From positions 1-62,029 of the forward strand of contig NZ_JAKNUS010000015.1 of the NCBI RefSeq assembly GCF_023155745.1: DNA of 62,029 bases, in the 5' to 3' direction. Below the pieces are notes generated by a model. That model worked only from the letters and a program-made list of their open reading frames with translations, had not been told where the DNA came from and did no database searches. Positions within the stretch are counted from its first letter, which is position 1, and every line of letters starts with the position of its first letter. A program made the position numbers and the translations under genes. This DNA comes from Microbacterium kunmingense. GTDB taxonomy: Bacteria; Actinomycetota; Actinomycetes; Actinomycetales; Microbacteriaceae. This document shows, one piece after another, positions 56,230 to 62,029 of the stretch.

Positions 56230-57366
56230 TCAGAAGAGCGGCGGCTGTGCCGCCAGAGGCGTGGCGGCTCGCCGACCGCGCGAGGTCGTCATGACCGTGG
56301 CGGCCAGCCGCGCGCGGTCCGCCGCCTCATGGGAGAGCGGCGTGCCTCCCGCACCCGGGCCGCCTGCCAGCCCGGCGTACCGCGCGGCGCGCGGGTGCGC
56401 GTCATCCTCCGCTCCGCCTTCCAATCCGTACGCGCGCAGCAGCGGGCGCACCCGACGTGCGAGCCAGGTGCGGTAGGCCTTGGGGGCCGTCGCCGAGACG
56501 CCCGGGTAGAGCCCGCGATACGACGACACGAGTTCGGGGTGCTCGCGTGAGAGCCACTGCAGGAACCACTCCTTCGCTCCCGGGCGCAGGTGCAGCGCGC
56601 CGTAGACGACTCGCGTCGCGCCGGCGTCGCGGATGCGACCGAGCGCCTCGTCGATCGCTGCGATCGAGTCGGTCAGGTGCGGCAGGATCGGCATGAGGAA
56701 GACCGTCACCGCGAACCCCGCGTCCACCGCCGCCCGCACGGTGTCCAGCCGCGCCGCGGCGTTCGGCGTCCCCGGCTCGAGGGCCGCCTGGAGAGCATCG
56801 TCGAAGACGGCGATCGACATCGCGAGCGTGACGGGAACGGATGCCGCGGCCTCGGCCAGCAGCGGCAGATCGCGTCGCAGCAGCGTGCCCTTCGTGAGGA
56901 TCGAAAAGGGCGTTCCCGACGCGGTGAGGGCATCGACGATGCCCGGCATGAGCCGGTAGCGGCCCTCGGCCCGCTGGTAGGGATCGGTGTTCGTGCCGAG
57001 CTGCACCGGGTCGCGCAGCCACGTCGGCTTGGCGAGCTCGCGGCGCAGCACCTCCACCGCGTTGATCTTGACGACGATCTGCGAGTCGAAGTCCTTGCCC
57101 GCATCGAGCTCGAGGTACTCGTGCGTGCCCCGCGCGAAACAATATGCGCATGCATGAATACATCCGCGGTACGGGTTGATCGTCCAATCGAAAGGCATCG
57201 CCGAGGAACCCGGCACGCGGTTCAGCGCCGACTTCGCCATCACCTCGTGGAAGGTGATCCCGGCGAATTCCGGCGTGGTCACCGACCGCACGAGACCGTT
57301 GAGATATTCGAGGCCGGGCAGCGCCGCGGCATCCGCCACACCCAACTGCTGTCCCTGCCATCGCAT
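56230..57366 (-). CDS. Rv2578c-type radical SAM protein
   Basis: A 378-residue protein. NPYRGCIHACAYCFARGTHEY carries the CxxxCxxC cluster motif (C-I-H-A-C-A-Y-C). The N-terminus MRWQGQQL is the family start; the frame also allows an earlier Met (57421) that the family lacks. TNTDPYQRAEG and MPILPHLTDS are further marks. Function unknown; homologues are conserved in Actinobacteria. GGAGGC sits just before ATG 57366. Confidence 0.88.
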   Translation of the reverse strand: MRWQGQQLGVADAAALPGLEYLNGLVRSVTTPEFAGITFHEVMAKSALNRVPGSSAMPFDWTINPYRGCIHACAYCFARGTHEYLELDAGKDFDSQIVVKINAVEVLRRELAKPTWLRDPVQLGTNTDPYQRAEGRYRLMPGIVDALTASGTPFSILTKGTLLRRDLPLLAEAAASVPVTLAMSIAVFDDALQAALEPGTPNAAARLDTVRAAVDAGFAVTVFLMPILPHLTDSIAAIDEALGRIRDAGATRVVYGALHLRPGAKEWFLQWLSREHPELVSSYRGLYPGVSATAPKAYRTWLARRVRPLLRAYGLEGGAEDDAHPRAARYAGLAGGPGAGGTPLSHEAADRARLAATVMTTSRGRRAATPLAAQPPLF

Positions 57367-57475
57367 GCCTCCAGGGGAACACAGTTTCGAAGGTGTGTCA
57401 AGATAGACGTCCATCTTCATCGAAGACACCCCGGGCGGACTGGCCTCCGGGAGCGGAGCCGGGAAGAATGAGGGG

Positions 57476-58648
57476 GTGCAGGCGCCCGTCCCTGACAGTC
57501 CTCCCCTCACCCGTCGCGAAGCCAGAGCGCGCGCGCGGGTGCACGACGCTGCGCCTGTGGCCGGGTCTATGAGCGGCGAGCGCGCGGTCGCCGCGCGCCG
57601 CGCATCATCCCTCGGCGGTCCCGGTGTTCCGCTCGCCCGCCATGCGCGCACCCGCCGCCGCCGGTGGCCCTCGATTCCCGTGGCCGCGGCCCTCGTCGCG
57701 GTGTTCGTGCTCGGCTCGAGCGCCAGCGTCACCGCTGCCGTCACGGGCCTCGCCCCGGAGGTGCCGCCCCCCGTCGTCGCCGGACCCGAGGCATCCGAGC
57801 CCCCCGCTCCGCTGAGCGCCCTCATCGCCCCGGCGACCGCGGCTCCCACCCCGCCGCCGCTCGCGCCGGTGCCGGCCACCGACCTTCCGGTGGTGGAGCA
57901 GCAGGTCGCGGGCCAGGATCTCTGCGCCGACCCGGCGGTGGCGGCGGCCCTCGCCGCGCAGGACGAAGCGACCGTCATCGCCGCTTTCGGCGGCGTGGCA
58001 CCGTTCCGCGAAGCGATCGTCGCGGGTACCGCGCCCTGCCTTCGCCTCGACGACCCCACCCTCAGCTGGGTGGTGGTCAACAAGGCCCGCCCCTTCGCGC
58101 CCATCGACTGGGCGCCCGGCTCAGTAATCTTCCCCGAGGGCGTCCGCAATCTCGGCGAGGGTGCTCTCGCCCCCGACGCCGCTGCGGCCTTGACGGCGAT
58201 GGTGTCGGCCGCCGCCGCGGCGGGCGTCGGCGAGATCGGGCTGCAGAGCGCGTACCGGTCGTACACCACGCAGCAGACGTCGTACGGCGTTCAGGTCGCA
58301 GACCGGGGAGTGGAAGGCGCCGACCTCGTCAGCGCGAGGCCGGGTCACAGCGAACACCAGTCGGGCCTCGCCGCCGATGTCGTCCCCTGCGCGAACGGGT
58401 CGTGCGGCACCCTCGACGACCTCGCCGCCACGCCGCAGGGCGCGTGGGTGGCCGAGCACGCATGGGAGTTCGGCTGGATCGTCCGATACCAGGAGGGGCG
58501 GACGGATGTCACGGGCTACGCGCCCGAGCCCTGGCACCTCCGGTACGTCGGCCCCGAGATCGCCGCCGCGATGCGGGAGGGCGGGTACACCACGCTCGAG
58601 GAGTTCTTCGGCCTCCCGGCCGCGCCGACCTACGCGCCCGTGGGCTGA
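57476..58648 (+). CDS. D-alanyl-D-alanine carboxypeptidase (VanY/M15B family)
   Basis: A 390-residue exported peptidase. After a charged N-terminus come a membrane/signal helix (IPVAAALVAVFVLGSSASV), a long Ala/Pro-rich linker, then the M15B domain: SAYRSYTTQ, SARPGHSEHQSGLAADV (Zn-binding His and Asp) and EPWHLRYVG (His). It trims the terminal D-Ala of peptidoglycan pentapeptides. AAGAAT lies six bases before GTG 57476. Divergent from the radical SAM gene. Confidence 0.9.
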   Translation: MQAPVPDSPPLTRREARARARVHDAAPVAGSMSGERAVAARRASSLGGPGVPLARHARTRRRRWPSIPVAAALVAVFVLGSSASVTAAVTGLAPEVPPPVVAGPEASEPPAPLSALIAPATAAPTPPPLAPVPATDLPVVEQQVAGQDLCADPAVAAALAAQDEATVIAAFGGVAPFREAIVAGTAPCLRLDDPTLSWVVVNKARPFAPIDWAPGSVIFPEGVRNLGEGALAPDAAAALTAMVSAAAAAGVGEIGLQSAYRSYTTQQTSYGVQVADRGVEGADLVSARPGHSEHQSGLAADVVPCANGSCGTLDDLAATPQGAWVAEHAWEFGWIVRYQEGRTDVTGYAPEPWHLRYVGPEIAAAMREGGYTTLEEFFGLPAAPTYAPVG

Positions 58649-58770
58649 CGCCGCGTCGTCCGTGGCGGGCCGTGCCGCGGCATCCGCTCTGTCTTGAAAC
58701 TGAGTACCCTTGCTCGTGACACTGAGGGTCGGCGTGACCCGCACTCGAAGACGAGAGAGGGAGGCCGCTC

Positions 58771-59934
58771 ATGGAGCGCGACATCTACGACGAGGATCAC
58801 GAGGCGTTCCGCGACGTCGTCAAGGAGTTCTGCAAGCGCTATGTCACCAACGCCGCGCGCGAGAAGTGGGATGCCGACGGGCAGATCGATCGCGAGACGC
58901 TCCGGGCCGCGGGTGACGCCGGTGTCATGGGTCTGTCGGTGCCCGAGGAGTACGGCGGCGCCGGGATGCTGCAGGACTACCGTTTCCGCGCCATCGTCAA
59001 CGAAGAGGTCATCGCCGCCGGTGCCGGGTCGCTCGCCGGGGCGCTGGGCATCCAGGACGACCTCGCCGTGCCCTACCTCGTGCACATGGGCACCGACGCG
59101 CAGAAGCAGAAGTGGCTGCCGGGCATGGCCACCGGCGAGATCATCGGCGCCCTCGCCATGAGCGAGCCCGGCGCCGGCAGCGACCTGCGCGGCATCTCGA
59201 CCACGGCGAAGAAGGTCGACGGCGGCTACGTCGTCAACGGTGCGAAGACGTTCATCTCCAGCGGCGCGAGCGCCGACGTCGTGGTCACCTTCGTCAAGAC
59301 CGGGGAAGGGAACCGCCCTGAGGCGTTCAGCCTGCTGCTGATCGAGACCTCGTCGGAGGGCTTCGACCACGGCAAGAAGCTGCAGAAGATGGGCTTCCAC
59401 GGCCATGACACCGCAGAGCTGTCGTTCACCGACGTGTTCGTACCCGAGGAGAACCTCATCAGCGGCAAAGAGGGTCAGGGCTTCATCCAGCTCATGATGA
59501 ACCTGCCGCTCGAGCGCCTGTCGATCGGCGTCGCGGGCGCGGCGGCCGCGCAGGCGGCCCTGGACTGGACGCTCGACTACACCCGCAGCCGTGAGGCGTT
59601 CGGGCAGCGGATCATCGACTTCCAGAACTCCCGCTTCCAGATGGCGGATGTCGCCACGACCGTCGACGCCCTGTGGGCCTACATCGACCGCGCGCTGCTG
59701 GCGTACCGCGACGGAAAGCTCAGCGCCGAAGAGGCCGCCAAGGTGAAGTTCTGGGCGACCGAGCGCGAGTGGGACGTGCTCGACGCCTGCGTGCAGCTGC
59801 ACGGCGGGTACGGCTACATCACCGAGTACCCGATCGCCCGGGCGTTCCTCGACGCGCGCGTGCACCGCATCTACGGCGGGACGAACGAGATCATGCGCGA
59901 GATCGTGGGGCGTCAGCTCGCCGGGAAGCGCTGA
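58771..59934 (+). CDS. Acyl-CoA dehydrogenase
   Basis: A 387-residue flavoenzyme: AMSEPGAGSDLRGI, GAKTFISSGASADVVV, the C-terminal GYGYITEYPIARAFLDAR and VHRIYGGTNEIMRE. The catalytic Glu fits the family position near GGTNEIM. It oxidises an acyl-CoA, perhaps medium chain, in fatty-acid or branched-chain catabolism. GAGAGAGGGAGG precedes ATG 58771. No other beta-oxidation genes are nearby. Confidence 0.92.
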   Translation: MERDIYDEDHEAFRDVVKEFCKRYVTNAAREKWDADGQIDRETLRAAGDAGVMGLSVPEEYGGAGMLQDYRFRAIVNEEVIAAGAGSLAGALGIQDDLAVPYLVHMGTDAQKQKWLPGMATGEIIGALAMSEPGAGSDLRGISTTAKKVDGGYVVNGAKTFISSGASADVVVTFVKTGEGNRPEAFSLLLIETSSEGFDHGKKLQKMGFHGHDTAELSFTDVFVPEENLISGKEGQGFIQLMMNLPLERLSIGVAGAAAAQAALDWTLDYTRSREAFGQRIIDFQNSRFQMADVATTVDALWAYIDRALLAYRDGKLSAEEAAKVKFWATEREWDVLDACVQLHGGYGYITEYPIARAFLDARVHRIYGGTNEIMREIVGRQLAGKR

Positions 59935-60061
59935 GCCGCGGCATCCACTCCCCGCCGCCCCCGCGCGCGCCCCGCTTGCGCCGGGCCCGCCCGCCTGCCC
60001 AGCCGTACCCGGTCCGTGTGGCGGCGCCGCATCGCTAGCGCGGCGCGGGCATTGACGCTGC

Positions 60062-60128
60062 GTCGCAGGATCGCACCAGCGTCGCAGGATTTCCGCGGAT
60101 GACTGCGACGCACGCGCGATTCTGCGAC
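60062..60128. repeat. Palindromic element C (four GTCGCAG heptamers)
   Basis: GTCGCAG at 60062 and 60081, CTGCGAC at 60103 and 60122; period 19 in both arms, 15-base core, total 67 bases. Identical layout and heptamers to element B at 42597. It lies in the 234-base gap between the acyl-CoA dehydrogenase and the convergent ECF T gene; the rest of the gap shows nothing else. Confidence 0.88.
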
Positions 60129-60168
60129 GCGGATGAAGCCCGGGGCGCGGCGCGGCGGCGGGCGCGCG

Positions 60169-61008
60169 TCAGCGCGGGAGGAACACCGCGAAGAGCGCCA
60201 CGCTGACCATCCAGAACGCCAGCGTGAACACCGTGTCGCGTGCGCGCCACGGCACCAGGTGTCGCTCGGTGCGGTCGGGGTAGGCGCCGAAGGCGCGGGA
60301 GTCCATCGCCAGCGCCATCCGCTCGGCGTGCCGGATCGCGCCGGCCAGGAGCGGCACGACATATCCGATCCACCGGCGGACTGCGGCGATCGGCCCTCGC
60401 CCGCCGTGCGCGCCGCGCACCCGGTGCGCCTGGCGTATCACCTCCAGCTCGTAGCCGAACCGCGGCACGAAGCGGAACGCCGCGAGCGCGGTGTACCCGA
60501 TGCGGTACGGCACGCGCAGCTGCTGCACCATCGCCCGGACGAGATCGGGGCCGGTGACCGAGAGCCCGGCGATGAGCGCGAGCGACACGATCGCCGTGAT
60601 CCGCAGGCCCGTGGCCGCCCCGACCTCGAGGGCGCCGCCGTAGAGGGTCCAGTCGCCGACCCGCCAGACCGTGACGCTCTGATCGACGCGCTCGGGGTCG
60701 GTCCAGAGGGCGAAGCTCAGCGCCAGCACCGCGCCGAAGGCCGGGATGGCGAGGAGGAAGCCGACCAGCCGCGGCGTGAAGCGCACCCCCACGAGCAGCA
60801 CGGCATACGCGAGCGCAAGGAAGGCGGCCGGGGTCGCGGCATCCCGGACGAACACCAGTCCGAGCATCGCGGGCGCGGGCGCGACGAGCGCGGCGAGGGG
60901 GTTGATCCGATACAGGAAGCGCAGCGGCGACGCGGAGACCCGCTCGGCGTATGGGTCGAACCCTCCGCGGGTCGCCTGGGCCGCGGTGACCGGGCCGGTG
61001 ACCGTCAC
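60169..61008 (-). CDS. ECF importer transmembrane T-component
   Basis: A 279-residue EcfT/CbiQ-like membrane protein, about six helices. IRQAHRVRGAHGG and MALAMDSRAFGAYPDRT are the two cytoplasmic coupling helices (A-x-x-x-R-A/G-F type) that contact the ATPases. ATG-type start at 61008; its start overlaps the ATPase stop by four bases. The S-component that sets the vitamin is outside the window. Confidence 0.9.
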   Translation of the reverse strand: MTVTGPVTAAQATRGGFDPYAERVSASPLRFLYRINPLAALVAPAPAMLGLVFVRDAATPAAFLALAYAVLLVGVRFTPRLVGFLLAIPAFGAVLALSFALWTDPERVDQSVTVWRVGDWTLYGGALEVGAATGLRITAIVSLALIAGLSVTGPDLVRAMVQQLRVPYRIGYTALAAFRFVPRFGYELEVIRQAHRVRGAHGGRGPIAAVRRWIGYVVPLLAGAIRHAERMALAMDSRAFGAYPDRTERHLVPWRARDTVFTLAFWMVSVALFAVFLPR

Positions 61009-62029
61009 GGCGCACCGCCGGGAAGGTCGGCCAGGCGGGTGACCCGCTGGAGGGACGGATGCCGCTGAAGCGCCGTCATCGCCCGGGCGAGCGGGGGAGC
61101 GGCGAGGCCTGTCTGTTCGAGCAGGGCGAGGTCGGAGAGGACGTCGGCCGGCGCGCCTGCGGCGCGCATGCGCCCGTCGTCGACCACGACGACCTGGTCG
61201 GCGTGCTCGACCACGAGCTGCATGTCGTGCGAGACGACGAGGACCGTGGTGCCGGCGGCGTTGAGGTCTGCGAGCAGGGCGAGGAGCTCGTCGGCGCGGG
61301 CGCGGTCCTGCCCGAACGTCGGCTCGTCGAGGGCGAGGACCGGTGCGCCGGTCACGAGCGCCGTGCCGACAGAGAGGCGGCGCTTCTGCCCGCCCGAGAG
61401 GAGGAAGGGGTGGGTGGCGGCTTTGTCGGTGAGGCCGAAGCGGGCGAGGATCTCGGTCGTCCGCGCGCGGATCTCGTCGTCCGGAAGACGCTGGAGGCGG
61501 AGCCCGTGCGCGACCTCGTCGAACACGGTGTGGGTGATGAACTGGTGCTCGGGGTTCTGGAAGACGAAGCCCACCCGCCGGGCGAGGGTGCGGATGTCGG
61601 CGCGGGCGACATCGGTGCCGCCGACGGTGACGCTGCCCTTCGGGGGACGGATGACGCCCGCGATCGCCTGCAGCAGCGTCGTCTTGCCGGCGCCGTTGGC
61701 GCCGACGATCGCGACGAACTCGCCCGCCGCGATCTCGAGGTCGACGCCGTGAAGGATCTCGGTGCCGCCGCGGCGGATGGTCAGGCCGCGCACGGTGACG
61801 GCCGGGGTGGGGGCCTTGCCCGCCGCAGCGCGAGCGTCGGCTCCGCCGAGCGGGCTGTCGACGCGCGGAGAATCGGTCGAGACGCGGACGTTTCGCGCGG
61901 GATCGTCCGCGTCTGGGCCGATTGTCCGCGCGTGGAAGGGGGAGGGGGGCGCGGCGAGGGGGGAGGAGGGGTGTGGGGAGGGCGCGGCGAGCGGGGAGTC
62001 CCCCGGCCTCTTCGACGCGGGCGGCGACC
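61005..62029 (-). CDS. ECF importer ATPase, probably two-domain, truncated by window edge
   Basis: The ABC domain near the 3' end has GANGAGKTT, FQNPEHQFI, LSGGQKRR, VLALDEPTF and VVSHD. Upstream of it, toward the window edge, the frame stays open to 62029 through a Pro/Ala/Ser/Asp-rich stretch (about 75 codons). So this domain is the second half of a fused A1-A2 ATPase, as is common in Actinobacteria, and the first half lies outside. An internal GTG at 61793 is not a likely start. The linker DNA holds palindromic element D. Confidence 0.8.
   Translation of the reverse strand, partial: SPPASKRPGDSPLAAPSPHPSSPLAAPPSPFHARTIGPDADDPARNVRVSTDSPRVDSPLGGADARAAAGKAPTPAVTVRGLTIRRGGTEILHGVDLEIAAGEFVAIVGANGAGKTTLLQAIAGVIRPPKGSVTVGGTDVARADIRTLARRVGFVFQNPEHQFITHTVFDEVAHGLRLQRLPDDEIRARTTEILARFGLTDKAATHPFLLSGGQKRRLSVGTALVTGAPVLALDEPTFGQDRARADELLALLADLNAAGTTVLVVSHDMQLVVEHADQVVVVDDGRMRAAGAPADVLSDLALLEQTGLAAPPLARAMTALQRHPSLQRVTRLADLPGGAP
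61864..61930. repeat. Palindromic element D (four CGCGGA-type heptamers) inside a coding linker
   Basis: CGCGGAG at 61864, CGCGGAC at 61883, GTCCGCG at 61905 and 61924. Period 19, 15-base core, total 67 bases, same layout as elements B and C but another heptamer. The outer part of the arms also pairs (GAATCGG/CCGATTG). It is in frame within the linker of the ECF ATPase. Confidence 0.85.

Overview
The window is about 62 kb of very GC-rich DNA from an actinobacterium. I infer the family Microbacteriaceae, close to Microbacterium. The reasons are the codon use (GC at nearly every third position, GTG starts common), many starts that look leaderless (a TANNNT box six bases before ATG or GTG), a Rv2578c-type radical SAM protein, DUF3073, TIGR02611/PGPGW and DUF4097 proteins, and a repeat of the GTTTCGACTCGCTGCGCTCG type that I associate with this group. 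I see no rRNA, tRNA or CRISPR array.

Layout. 1-5250 is an accessory patch: a truncated thioredoxin-like gene, a VapBC45-type toxin-antitoxin pair, a probable gene remnant, an arginase-family protein with an altered metal motif, a stand-alone HIRAN protein, a serine recombinase and small Cys-rich proteins. 5246-8016 holds a frameshifted zinc-ribbon/PlsC-like locus, a GlgC-type nucleotidyltransferase and an orphan. 8163-10838 is a compact Tat cassette: an exported intradiol-dioxygenase lipoprotein followed by tatA, tatC and tatB-like genes. 10889-13776 has a frameshifted orphan, a degenerate PCD/VOC protein, a cyclodeaminase-like protein and an SDR.

13913-22392 is a purine-type module: an ABC importer (binding protein, ATPase, two permeases) divergent from xdhA-xdhB-xdhC; a nucleobase permease lies further on at 31087. 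25124-31082 is a beta-glucoside operon (binding protein, two permeases, GH1 glucosidase, LacI regulator) whose promoter carries three LacI-type operators. De novo purine genes are scattered around it: purS-purQ, purC, purD, purM-purF.

42778-46509 carries small membrane and stress proteins, a PadR/DUF4097 operon with palindromic operators, and a TipA-like MerR gene with a classic 19-bp-spacer promoter and an internal ribosome binding site that could also yield a separate ligand-binding domain. 47022-56170 has a topoisomerase IB, two CrcB fluoride channels, a large RND transporter, a membrane protein and a DEAD-box helicase with an Arg/Asp-rich repeat tail. 56230-62029 ends with a radical SAM protein, a VanY-like peptidase, an acyl-CoA dehydrogenase and the T and A parts of an ECF importer.

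The most unusual structure is a family of 65-67 bp palindromes at 23878, 42597, 60062 and 61864. Each has four heptamers in a fixed arrangement (two direct, 15-bp core, two inverted), but the heptamer sequence differs between copies. One copy lies inside the coding linker of the ECF ATPase.
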